Source of the DNA: Sphingobium trunci | GTDB taxonomy: Bacteria > Pseudomonadota > Alphaproteobacteria > Sphingomonadales > Sphingomonadaceae | Direction: 5' to 3' | DNA: 64,000 nucleotides | Assembly (NCBI RefSeq): GCF_022664535.1 | Contig: NZ_JAKUJY010000004.1 | Location: 62,001 to 126,000 of the forward strand | Shown here: in pieces, positions 50,228 to 58,186 of the stretch | Layout of the letters: each line of letters starts with the position of its first letter | Numbering within the stretch: position 1 is the stretch's first letter | Program-made: the position numbers and the translations under genes | The notes under the pieces: model-generated | What the model saw: the letters and a program-made list of their open reading frames with translations, nothing else | The model's database searches: none | What the model was told of the DNA's origin: nothing

Positions 50228-51076
50228 ATGTCTGAAAAAATCTGGTTCATCACGGGTGCCTCGCGCGGTTTCGGCCGCCTCTGGGCGGAAGCCGCCCTTG
50301 CACGGGGCGACAAGGTGGCCGCGACCGCCCGCTCGGTCGAGGGCGTCGCCGATCTGGCGGAGCGCTATGGCGACGCCGTGCTGCCGCTGGCGATGGACGT
50401 CACGAACCGGGAACAGGTCGCCAACGCGGTGGCCAGGGCGCATGCCTTTTTCGGCCGGCTGGACGTCGTGCTCAACAATGCCGGCTATGCCCTGATCGGT
50501 GCCATCGAGGAGGGCAAGGAAGAGGATGTCCGGGCCGAATTCGATACCAATTTCTTCGGCACGCTGGCGGTGATCCAGACCGTCCTGCCCTATCTGCGCG
50601 ATCAGGGCAGCGGCCATATCATCGGCGTGTCGAGCGTCGCGGGCGTCGTCGCCCATCCGATGGTCGGCTTCTACCATGCGTCCAAATGGGCGTTCGAGGC
50701 GATGCACGAAAGCCTGTCGCAGGAAGTGCAGGGCTTCGGCATCAAGGTGACGCTGCTCGAGCCGGGCGCCTATGCGACCGAATTTTCCAGCCCCGCCTCG
50801 ATGAAGGTCGCGGGTGGGCTCGAGGCCTATCAGGACATGCGGATGCAGCTGTTCGCGCGCGGCGCCGACATGCCGCTGGGCGATCCGCGCGCTACCGTGC
50901 CTGCCATCCTCAAGATCGTCGATGCCGAACGGCCGCCGCTGCGCTTCTTCGTCGGGACGGAGGGCATGCCCCAGGCCAAGGCGGCCTTCGCCTCCCGCCT
51001 GTCGACCTGGGAGGCATGGGAGGCAGATTCCACCGCCGCGCAGGGCGAATCGATCACCCGCGCCGTACCCGTCTGA
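50228..51076 (+). CDS. Short-chain dehydrogenase/reductase (SDR)
   Basis: 282 aa classical SDR: TGASRGFG (about residue 9), AATARSVEG after beta-2 (Arg suggests NADPH), NNAGY, catalytic Ser in GVSSVAG and YHASK. The variant RGFGRLWAEAAL and the long C-terminal region resemble SDRs acting on bulky or lipid ketones. Start ATG after GAGGGAAAACCA. Apparently a single-gene unit; no TAACNAGGT motif was seen upstream. Confidence 0.9.
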   Translation: MSEKIWFITGASRGFGRLWAEAALARGDKVAATARSVEGVADLAERYGDAVLPLAMDVTNREQVANAVARAHAFFGRLDVVLNNAGYALIGAIEEGKEEDVRAEFDTNFFGTLAVIQTVLPYLRDQGSGHIIGVSSVAGVVAHPMVGFYHASKWAFEAMHESLSQEVQGFGIKVTLLEPGAYATEFSSPASMKVAGGLEAYQDMRMQLFARGADMPLGDPRATVPAILKIVDAERPPLRFFVGTEGMPQAKAAFASRLSTWEAWEADSTAAQGESITRAVPV

Positions 51077-51086
51077 CGCACCGGGG

Positions 51087-51117
51087 CAGGGCGCGCCCTC
51101 ATCCCGCGCGCGCCCTG
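51087..51117 (+). terminator. Hairpin after SDR gene
   Basis: CAGGGCGCG / CGCGCCCTG, 9-bp perfect stem with a 13-nt loop, 10 nt after the stop. No T-run, so termination strength is doubtful. Confidence 0.35.
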
Positions 51118-51158
51118 TCGTGCCGGCATAACGGCCCTTGCCTAAGTTCCGGTCATGT

Positions 51159-51171
51159 AATACCTCGTTAG
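51159..51171. promoter_or_regulatory. TAACNAGGT-type operator (exact core)
   Basis: AATAC-CTC-GTTAG; other strand CTAAC-GAG-GTATT with core TAACGAGGT; 79 nt upstream of the aldo/keto reductase start. Confidence 0.6.
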
Positions 51172-51250
51172 ATAAGTTGTAGCCGGGCTTCGCACCGGCG
51201 CTGTCCGGCCGTCCGGACGGTCCATGGGTTGGGACGGCGGGAGAGATGGG

Positions 51251-52270
51251 ATGCAATATCGTACACTGGGCCGTTCGGGCCTTGTCGTCTCGCGGATTTG
51301 CCTTGGCTGCATGAGCTTCGGCGAACCGGGACTTGGCCGCCACCAATGGGTGCTGCCGCCGGAGGAAAGCCGCGTCATCGTTCGTGACGCGCTGGAGCGC
51401 GGCATCAACTTCTTTGACACGGCCAATGAATATGCCGCCGGTTCGTCGGAACGGATCATCGGCAAGGCGCTGAACGATTTTGCCCGCCGCGACGAGATCG
51501 TGCTGGCGACCAAGGCCTTCTCGCCCTGGCGCGATGCCCCCAATACCGGCCGCCTGTCGCGCAAGGCGCTGTTCCAGGCGATCGACGACAGCCTGAAACG
51601 GCTGGGCACCGACTATGTCGATCTCTACCAGATCCACCGCTTCGATGAGGGCACGCCGATCGAGGAGACGATGGAGGCACTGCACGACATCGTGAAGTCG
51701 GGCCGTGTCCGCTATATCGGCGCCTCCTCCATGTGGGCGTGGCAGTTCGCCAAGGCGCAGCATGTCGCCGAACGCAACGGCTGGACGAAGTTCATCTCCA
51801 TGCAGCCGCAGGTCAATCTCGTCTATCGCGAGGAAGAAAGGGAGATGATCCCGCTCTGCATCGACCAGGGGGTGGGCGTCATGCCCTGGAGCCCGCTGGC
51901 GCGCGGCATGCTGACCCGCGACTGGAACGAGAAGACGAAGCGGTCGGAAACCGATCTGTTCGGCAAGTTCCTCTATGGCGCGACGGAAGAGAATGACCGC
52001 AGCATCGTCGAGGCGGTGGGCCGGGTCGCGTCGGCGCGCGGACTGCCGCGTGCGCAGGTCGCGCTGGCCTGGCTGCTCGGCAAGCCCGGCATCACCGCGC
52101 CGATCATCGGTTCGACGAAGGTGGCGCAGATCGCCGACGCCGTCGCCGCGCTCGACGTGCAACTGGACGCGTCGGAGGTCGAGGCGCTGGAAGCGCCCTA
52201 TCTGCCGCATCCGGTGGTGGGGCTGGCGCCCCTCATGCCGCTGGGCGGGAAGGTGTCGGTCCTCAACTAG
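51251..52270 (+). CDS. Aldo/keto reductase
   Basis: 339 aa AKR. The catalytic tetrad is visible: Asp in FFDTANEYAAG, Tyr in NEY, Lys in VLATKAF, His in YQIHRFD; also GRVRYIGASS and the C-terminal IIGSTKVAQIADA cofactor loop. NADPH-dependent reduction or oxidation of an aldehyde or ketone. ATG 51251 behind GGGAGAG. Has an exact TAACNAGGT site upstream and a terminator downstream, so a single-gene unit. Confidence 0.93.
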   Translation: MQYRTLGRSGLVVSRICLGCMSFGEPGLGRHQWVLPPEESRVIVRDALERGINFFDTANEYAAGSSERIIGKALNDFARRDEIVLATKAFSPWRDAPNTGRLSRKALFQAIDDSLKRLGTDYVDLYQIHRFDEGTPIEETMEALHDIVKSGRVRYIGASSMWAWQFAKAQHVAERNGWTKFISMQPQVNLVYREEEREMIPLCIDQGVGVMPWSPLARGMLTRDWNEKTKRSETDLFGKFLYGATEENDRSIVEAVGRVASARGLPRAQVALAWLLGKPGITAPIIGSTKVAQIADAVAALDVQLDASEVEALEAPYLPHPVVGLAPLMPLGGKVSVLN

Positions 52271-52300
52271 GGCGACCGGAACATACGGTCGCCCTGTTTT
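52269..52300 (+). terminator. Intrinsic terminator after aldo/keto reductase
   Basis: AGGGCGACCG / CGGTCGCCCT 10-bp stem with a 7-nt loop, then GTTTTG. It begins at the stop codon. Confidence 0.82.
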
Positions 52301-52414
52301 GGCATCGGCCGCCGGCACATTGCTCTTGATGTCGTCCCGGCGATGGCGCAGCAGGGCGGCTCGGCGACGGTCCGGCGCAATCCGGCCGGTCGGAATATAT
52401 TGCGGAGAATTTTC

Positions 52415-53893
52415 ATGGCTGACGACGCCTTTCTGGCTACGCTCAAGGACCGCTCGCTCCTGCGCGAGGCCAATTATATCGGCGGCGAATGGATCGGCGT
52501 GGGCGAAGGCCCTTCGATCGCGGTCACCAACCCCTCGACCGGCGCGGTGATCGGCCATGTCCCGGCCCTGGGCGCCGAGGATGCGGCCCGCGCCATCGCC
52601 GCCGCGAAAAAGGCCCAGCCCGCCTGGCGCGCGCTGACCGCGAAGGAACGCGCCGCCAGATTGCGCCGGCTGTTCGACCTGATGCTGGAAAATCAGGAAG
52701 ACCTCGCCCGCATCATGACCGCAGAACAGGGCAAGCCGCTGGCCGAAAGCCGGGGCGAAATCGCTTATGCTGCCAGCTTCATCGAATGGTTCGCGGAAGA
52801 GGGCAAGCGCATCTATGGCGACACCATTCCGCCCCATGCGCAGGGCCGCCGCATCATCGTCCAGAAGGAGCCGATCGGCGTCTTCGCCGCGATCACGCCG
52901 TGGAATTTTCCCGCCGCCATGATTACCCGGAAGGCCGGGCCGGGCTGGGCGGCGGGCTGCACCGGCGTCATCCGTCCCGCGAGCGAAACGCCCTTTTCCG
53001 CGCTGGCACTGGCGGTGCTGGCCGAACGGGCGGGCCTGCCCGCGGGCGTGTGCAATGTCATCACCGGGCCGAGCAGCCAGATCGGCGCGACCATCACCGC
53101 CAGCCCCGATGTCCGCAAGTTGAGCTTCACCGGATCGACCGAGGTGGGCGCCGTCCTGCTCGCGCAGTGCGCGCCGACGATCAAGCGCACCAGCATGGAA
53201 CTGGGCGGCAACGCGCCCTTCATCGTGTTCGACGATGCCGATCTCGACGCCGCCGTCCAGGGCGCGCTCGATTCCAAATATCGCAATGCCGGGCAGACCT
53301 GCGTCTGCGCCAACCGCCTGCTGGTGCAGGACGGGGTCTATGACGCCTTCGCCGCCAAGCTGAAGGTGGCGGTCGAGGCGATGCGTGTCGGCGACGGGTT
53401 CGAGGAAGGCGTGACCGTCGGCCCGCTCATCAACGAGAAGGCGGTGCAGAAGGCCGAGAGCCATGTCGCCGATGCGTTGAGCCATGGGGCGAAGCTGCTA
53501 ACCGGCGGCGAACGCCATGCGCTGGGCGGCAATTTCTACAAGCCCACGGTGCTGCGCGATGTCCCCCGCGAGGCGAAGATCTTTTCGGAGGAAACCTTCG
53601 GCCCGGTCGCGCCGCTCATCCGCTTCCATAGCGAAGCCGAAGCGGTGGAAATGGCGAACGACACCGAATTCGGCCTCGCCTCCTATTTCTACAGCCGCGA
53701 TATCGGCCGGGTCATGCGGGTTGCCGAACAGCTCGAATATGGCATTGTCGGCATCAACGCGGGCCTGATCTCGACCGAGGTTGCTCCCTTTGGCGGCATG
53801 AAGGCGTCCGGCCATGGACGCGAAGGGTCGAAATACGGCATCGAGGATTATCTTGAGGTCAAATATCTCTGTCTGGGCGGCATCGACGGCTGA
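52415..53893 (+). CDS. NAD(P)-dependent succinate-semialdehyde dehydrogenase-like ALDH
   Basis: 492 aa. ALDH with YIGGEWIG, TPWNFPAAMITRKAGPGWAAGCTGVIRPASETPFSA, SFTGSTEVG, MELGGNAPFIVFDDADLD (Glu), and NAGQTCVCANR with nucleophile Cys296 and neighbouring Cys298 as in GabD-type enzymes. C-terminal PFGGMKASGHGREGSKYGIEDYLEVKY is also GabD-like. It may oxidise a semialdehyde fragment. ATG 52415 after GCGGAGAAT. First of an ALDH-SDR-SDR operon. Confidence 0.92.
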   Translation: MADDAFLATLKDRSLLREANYIGGEWIGVGEGPSIAVTNPSTGAVIGHVPALGAEDAARAIAAAKKAQPAWRALTAKERAARLRRLFDLMLENQEDLARIMTAEQGKPLAESRGEIAYAASFIEWFAEEGKRIYGDTIPPHAQGRRIIVQKEPIGVFAAITPWNFPAAMITRKAGPGWAAGCTGVIRPASETPFSALALAVLAERAGLPAGVCNVITGPSSQIGATITASPDVRKLSFTGSTEVGAVLLAQCAPTIKRTSMELGGNAPFIVFDDADLDAAVQGALDSKYRNAGQTCVCANRLLVQDGVYDAFAAKLKVAVEAMRVGDGFEEGVTVGPLINEKAVQKAESHVADALSHGAKLLTGGERHALGGNFYKPTVLRDVPREAKIFSEETFGPVAPLIRFHSEAEAVEMANDTEFGLASYFYSRDIGRVMRVAEQLEYGIVGINAGLISTEVAPFGGMKASGHGREGSKYGIEDYLEVKYLCLGGIDG

Positions 53894-53934
53894 TCGCCGT
53901 TCGGTCGCAGGCAGCATCGGAAGGAGTTGACGGG

Positions 53935-54600
53935 ATGGCGAATATCATCGTGGCGGGCGGTCTGGGCACGCTGGGCCGGGCCGTGGTGCAGGAATTGAGG
54001 GGGCGCGGCCATCAGGTGGCGGTGGTCGACATGGCTCCCGCTCCGGCAAGCCCTGACGGCATCGTGCTGGGCGGCGTCGACCTCAGCGACGAGGGCGCTG
54101 TGTCGCAGGCCTATGGCCAGGCGGCGCTGGCGCTGGGTTCGGTCGACGGGCTGGTGAATGTCGCGGGCGGCTTCGTCTGGGAACAGATGGAGGGCGGGAC
54201 GATCGACAATTGGGACCGCATGTTCCGCATGAACCTGCGCACCGCCGCCGTGTCGTCCAGCGCGGTCCTGCCGCACATCGCGCCGGGCGGCGCGATCGTC
54301 AATGTGGGCGCTGCGGCGGCCGCCAATGTGGCGGCGGGCATGGCGCCCTATGCGGCGTCGAAGGCAGGCGTCATGGCGCTCACCGAAAGCCTCGCCGACG
54401 AGCTCAAGGGCAGGGGCGTGCGCGTGAATGCCGTGCTGCCGACCATCATCGACACGCCGGTCAACCGCCAGGACATGCCCGACGCCGACACATCCGCCTG
54501 GGTGAAGCCCGAATCGGCGGCGAAGGTCATCGCCTTCCTGCTGTCGCCCGACGCCGGATCGGTGACGGGCGTGGGCATCCGCCTGTCGCTGGCGGGCTGA
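53935..54600 (+). CDS. SDR-family protein lacking the catalytic Ser
   Basis: 221 aa, short [18 protein letters not shown] cofactor motif, VNVAGG, YAASK. Counting 13 residues back from the YxxxK Tyr, where classical SDRs have Ser, the residue is Ala ([11 protein letters not shown]). It may be inactive, a partner for the next SDR, or use a different residue. 41 nt after the ALDH and 34 nt before the next SDR, clearly one operon. Confidence 0.85.
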   Translation: MANIIVAGGLGTLGRAVVQELRGRGHQVAVVDMAPAPASPDGIVLGGVDLSDEGAVSQAYGQAALALGSVDGLVNVAGGFVWEQMEGGTIDNWDRMFRMNLRTAAVSSSAVLPHIAPGGAIVNVGAAAAANVAAGMAPYAASKAGVMALTESLADELKGRGVRVNAVLPTIIDTPVNRQDMPDADTSAWVKPESAAKVIAFLLSPDAGSVTGVGIRLSLAG

Positions 54601-54634
54601 GATCAAGCAATGCAGGTCTGACAAGGAGACTAGA

Positions 54635-55402
54635 GTGGATATCAATGGAGTTGCCGCGATCGTGACGGGCGGCGCATCGGGTCTTGGCGCCGCGACGGCG
54701 GAACGGCTTGCGTCGAAGGGCGCGAAGGTCACGATCTTCGATCTGAACGCCGAACTGGGCCAGCAGAAGGCCAAGGAAATCGGCGGCCATTATGCCAGCG
54801 TCGACGTGACCGACGAAAGCGCTGTCGAAAATGCGGTGCAGGAGGCCGAAGGGCTGCATGGCAAGGCCCGCATCCTCGTCAACTGCGCCGGCATCGGCCC
54901 GCCCGCCAAGGTCGTCGGCCGCGACGGCAAGGCGCTGCCGCTCGCCAGCTTTACGAAGATCATCAGCATCAACCTGATCGGCACCTTCAACGTGCTGTCG
55001 AAATTCGCCGCCCGCGTGCATGACGCCGAACCGTTCAGCCCCGATGGCGAGCGGGGCGTCATCATCAACACCGCCAGCGCCGCGGCGTTCGACGGCCAGA
55101 TCGGCCAGGCTGCCTATTCCGCGTCCAAGGGCGGCATCGTCGGCATGACCCTGCCGATCGCGCGCGAACTGGCGCGCTACGGCATTCGCGTGATGACGAT
55201 CGCGCCGGGCCTGTTCTGGACCCCGCTGCTCGCCAGCCTGCCGCAGGAAGCGCTGGATTCGCTGGGCCAGCAGGTGCCTTTCCCCAGCCGCCTTGGCCAG
55301 CCGGACGAATATGCGCTGATGGTCGAGCAGATCATCGCCAACCCGATGCTGAACGGTGAGGTCATCCGCCTCGACGGCGCGATCCGCATGGCGCCGAAAT
55401 AA
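54635..55402 (+). CDS. SDR, HSD10 / 3-hydroxyacyl-CoA dehydrogenase type II-like
   Basis: 255 aa. [19 protein letters not shown] after beta-2 (NAD preference), [16 protein letters not shown], catalytic Ser in [23 protein letters not shown] with YSASK, and [14 protein letters not shown]. This wording is that of 17beta-HSD10-type enzymes, which oxidise 3-hydroxyacyl-CoAs and hydroxysteroids with NAD. GTG start at 54635 behind AAGGAGA. Last gene of the ALDH-SDR-SDR operon, followed by a strong terminator. Confidence 0.92.
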   Translation: MDINGVAAIVTGGASGLGAATAERLASKGAKVTIFDLNAELGQQKAKEIGGHYASVDVTDESAVENAVQEAEGLHGKARILVNCAGIGPPAKVVGRDGKALPLASFTKIISINLIGTFNVLSKFAARVHDAEPFSPDGERGVIINTASAAAFDGQIGQAAYSASKGGIVGMTLPIARELARYGIRVMTIAPGLFWTPLLASLPQEALDSLGQQVPFPSRLGQPDEYALMVEQIIANPMLNGEVIRLDGAIRMAPK

Positions 55403-55424
55403 GCCGGCTTCGGCTCGAATGAAG

Positions 55425-55460
55425 GGGGGAGGGAAGAAGCACTTCCCTCCCCCTTTTTCT
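55425..55460. terminator. Intrinsic terminator between convergent SDR and MFS
   Basis: GGGGGAGGGAAG / CTTCCCTCCCCC 12-bp stem with a 5-nt loop, followed by TTTTTCT on the plus strand. Its right end touches the MFS stop codon. Confidence 0.88.
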
Positions 55461-57111
55461 ATGGCGAACCCGATGCCGGATGGAAGGGCAGGGTGACGCC
55501 GGGATCGCGCGTCTCCGTCTGCCAGCGAACGGAGCCGATCGGTCGTTCCAGCCAGCGGCGCACGCGATAGGGTTCGCCGTCCAGCGTTTCGGCGGCGGCA
55601 CGGTCGAGAATCGCGGCTTCCCCCGTCGTCATCCGGTCGCGCTGGCGCAGATAATCGTGCCAGGTGGGGCAGGAAAAGCGCTCGATCCAGTAATCGGGCT
55701 GGGCGATATCCCGCGCCAGCGACCATTGATAGGCGCCGTTGCGCTGGCGGAACAGCGCCACGGCCAGCATCGTGTCGTAAAATTGCCGGGCGCGCTCGGC
55801 AGGCACCCGATATTCGATCTCGATCGAAATCGGTCCGCTGCGCCCGGTCAGCGCCAGGCCGACTTCGGGAGAAGGCAGCGGCTCCTCGCGCGCGCTGACA
55901 TCCGTTCCCTCCCCAGCCATCCGCCACAGCAGGCCCAGCGGCACGCAGGCGAGCAGCGCGACGCCGGACAGGCCGACGCCGCCCGCCGTGCCCAGCCATT
56001 CGCTGACATGCCCCCAGACCCAGGCGCCTGCCGCGATGCCGCCTGCCGTCGCCGCCTGGAACGCGGCGAGCGCGCGCCCCACCACCCATCGCGGCGCCTG
56101 CGTCTGGATCGCGATGTTGAAGGATGTCAGCGCCTGCATCCAGCATATGCCCGCGACGATCAGCGTGGGGATCGCCGCCAGTTCGGATCGGCAGAAGGAC
56201 AGCAGGATGACCGCGGCGCCCATGATCGCGGTGCCGCCGCCGACATGCACTTCGCGCGACAGGCGCCGTCCCAATATGGGCATCAGCAGCGCGCCGAACA
56301 CCGCGCCCATGCCGAACGCGCCCAGCAATATGCCGTAGGTGGCCGCCTTGCCCCCCACCAGGTCGCGCGCGATCAGCGGCATCAGCGAGGAGATGGACGC
56401 ACCGGCAATGCCCATCGTGGCGCAGCGCATGATGACGTTGCGCATGGAGGGCGAATGGAAGATGTAGCGGATGCCCGAAATCGTCGCCCAGCCGATCCGC
56501 TCGGGCGGCAGGCGCGGCGGATCGGGCATGCGCCGCCAGAAATAGAGCGCCAGCATGATCGGCAGGTAGCAGACCGCCGTGACCGCGAAGGCCGCGACCG
56601 ACCCTGCCGCCGCGACGATGATCCCGCCGACCGCCGGGCCGAAGCTGCGCGCGATATTGTAACTCACCGAATTGAGCGCCACCGCCGGGGCGACATCATG
56701 CGCGGGCACCTGCTCGCTGACGGATGCCTGCCAGGCCGGGCCGAACATGGCGTTGGCGGTGCCGATCAGGAAGCAGAGGACCAGCAGCAATGTCGGGTTG
56801 AGCAGCCCGGACCAGGCGCTCGCGACCAGCAGAATCGCGCTCGTCGAGGCAAAGCACAGCATGGCGATGGCGGTCTTGCGCCGGTCATAGGTATCCGAAA
56901 TCGCCCCGGCCAGCATGGAAAAGAGCATATAGGGCAGCATCAGCGCGGTCTGCACCAGCGCGACGTCCTGCGGCTTGCCGCTCATTTCCGTCATCGCCCA
57001 ACCGGCGCCGACGCCATTGATGAGCAGGCCGAAATTGGACAGCAGGCTTGCCGTCCAGATTCGCCGGAATATCGTGTGGCGCAGCGGCGCGAACGATGAG
57101 CCTTCCTTCAT
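55459..57111 (-). CDS. MFS_3-type transporter with C-terminal soluble domain
   Basis: 550 aa. Twelve-helix MFS part (RRIWTASLLSNFGLLINGVGAGWAM start; GAISDTYDRRKTAIAM motif A; FGPAVGGIIVAAAG) to about residue 400, then roughly 130 soluble residues with IEIEYRVPAERARQFYDTMLAVA and WHDYLRQRDRMT, characteristic of the EntS-related MFS_3 family, in which the extension is normal. Probable exporter. ATG 57111 behind GGGGAGGAG. It diverges from the TetR gene, which may repress it. Confidence 0.88.
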   Translation of the reverse strand: MKEGSSFAPLRHTIFRRIWTASLLSNFGLLINGVGAGWAMTEMSGKPQDVALVQTALMLPYMLFSMLAGAISDTYDRRKTAIAMLCFASTSAILLVASAWSGLLNPTLLLVLCFLIGTANAMFGPAWQASVSEQVPAHDVAPAVALNSVSYNIARSFGPAVGGIIVAAAGSVAAFAVTAVCYLPIMLALYFWRRMPDPPRLPPERIGWATISGIRYIFHSPSMRNVIMRCATMGIAGASISSLMPLIARDLVGGKAATYGILLGAFGMGAVFGALLMPILGRRLSREVHVGGGTAIMGAAVILLSFCRSELAAIPTLIVAGICWMQALTSFNIAIQTQAPRWVVGRALAAFQAATAGGIAAGAWVWGHVSEWLGTAGGVGLSGVALLACVPLGLLWRMAGEGTDVSAREEPLPSPEVGLALTGRSGPISIEIEYRVPAERARQFYDTMLAVALFRQRNGAYQWSLARDIAQPDYWIERFSCPTWHDYLRQRDRMTTGEAAILDRAAAETLDGEPYRVRRWLERPIGSVRWQTETRDPGVTLPFHPASGSP

Positions 57112-57414
57112 CTCCTCCCCATCGGATTGCGGAAATCCCCCTGAACTGTGGCGTGCCCAGGCGTCCGGTGGCGACACCTGCCGATCATGGCGGCGATGTG
57201 CCGCAGCGGTGAAATCTGCCTAACGTCGTGGATCGCGATCGGTCAAGCGGGACCCGCGACCGCACCGCATATTCAGGCGGATGGAAGGGATGGAAAAGGA
57301 CGCCCGGACGATGAGGTCGCAGCGACATGTGAATCTGGCCTTTGGTAAAGAGTTACGCCATAATCCGTTTCGCATGGCGCAGGGCGCCTCAACGATAGGG
57401 CAGGGGAGAAAGGA
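57112..57414. promoter_or_regulatory. Divergent region between MFS and TetR genes
   Basis: 303 bp without a supported gene. The only notable element is a small palindrome GTAA-AGAG-TTAC (57345-57356), about 60 nt before the TetR start, with some resemblance to the TAAAC-N4-GTTTAC operators. No TAACNAGGT core. Confidence 0.4.
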
Positions 57415-58065
57415 GTGTTGACGAGAACGGCCAACCGCAACCAGAACGGCCAGGCGATGGGTCCCAAGGGGCGGCAGACCCGCAGGCGCCTGATCGATGC
57501 GACGGTCAGCCTGCTGGCGGCGACCCGGTTGAGGGATCTGCGCGTCGGCGACATCGCGCGGGAGGCGGGAACATCGCCCGCGACCTTCTACGTCTATTTC
57601 CCCGATGTGGCCGACGCCGTGCTGGCGGCGCTGGAAGAAGTGACGCAGAGCGGCGAGGATATCGTCGCCCTGGTCGATGCCGATTGGGGGCAGGGCGATC
57701 CGGTGGCGCGCGCGAGCGACATCGTGCGGCGCTATCTGGAACATTGGGCGACCCACAATGCGCTTTTCCGCGTGCGCAACCTCGCGGCCGACGAAGGCGA
57801 CATGCGGTTCCTGACCGCCCGGGCGGATGCGACCATGGAATTGCTGACGTCCATCAGCGACGCTGTCCGCCGCGCGCGGGATGCGGGATGGGTGGCGGCG
57901 GAGATCGAGCCGTCGGCGACCGCCGGCGTGCTGATGGCGACGCTCGAACGTCTTGCCGCCGTCCAATTCTATTATGATTCGATGGCGGGCCAGCGCGAGC
58001 AGATGATCGTCTCGGCTGGGCATATGCTGGCACAGATGATGGGTCCGCCGCGCATCGTCGCCTGA
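57415..58065 (+). CDS. TetR/AcrR-family transcriptional regulator
   Basis: 216 aa. N-terminal HTH: GRQTRRRLIDATVSLLA, IAREAGTSPATFYVYFPDVADAV (about residues 45-70), then a helical ligand-binding domain. GTG start at 57415 with GGGGAG six nt upstream. 122 nt downstream is an ALDH gene whose promoter contains GTAAAC-N4-GTTTAC, a likely operator; a second such site stands at 35717. A probable repressor of these genes, perhaps also of the divergent MFS (inference). Confidence 0.9.
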   Translation: MLTRTANRNQNGQAMGPKGRQTRRRLIDATVSLLAATRLRDLRVGDIAREAGTSPATFYVYFPDVADAVLAALEEVTQSGEDIVALVDADWGQGDPVARASDIVRRYLEHWATHNALFRVRNLAADEGDMRFLTARADATMELLTSISDAVRRARDAGWVAAEIEPSATAGVLMATLERLAAVQFYYDSMAGQREQMIVSAGHMLAQMMGPPRIVA

Positions 58066-58083
58066 GGGCTGCCATTCTCTCCA

Positions 58084-58113
58084 TTGACATATTAAGTAAA
58101 CTTTCGTTTACAT
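58084..58113 (+). promoter_or_regulatory. Promoter of ALDH gene with embedded operator
   Basis: -35 TTGACA at 58084-58089; -10 TTACAT at 58108-58113 (spacing 18) or TTTACA (spacing 17). The palindrome GTAAACTTTCGTTTAC (58096-58111) fills the spacer and overlaps the -10, the usual place for a TetR-type repressor. Confidence 0.6.
58096..58111. promoter_or_regulatory. TetR-type operator candidate (GTAAAC-N4-GTTTAC)
   Basis: Perfect 6-4-6 inverted repeat GTAAAC-TTTC-GTTTAC between the TetR gene and the ALDH gene. It shares TAAAC-N4-GTTTACAT with 35717-35732. Confidence 0.62.
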
Positions 58114-58186
58114 GAGCGCGAAACGGGCACCGGCTGGCCCTCGGCTTGCCGCGCGCCCGAAACGCGCAAGCATATAGGAGAGAGAC

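Noticed and set aside
50213..53485. Long antisense frame of about 1,090 codons, and similar ones at 46415-49198 and 41392-43890
   Set aside because: Opposite to SDR, aldo/keto reductase, ALDH, MFS and TonB genes that carry full motif sets; no ribosome sites or recognisable domains.
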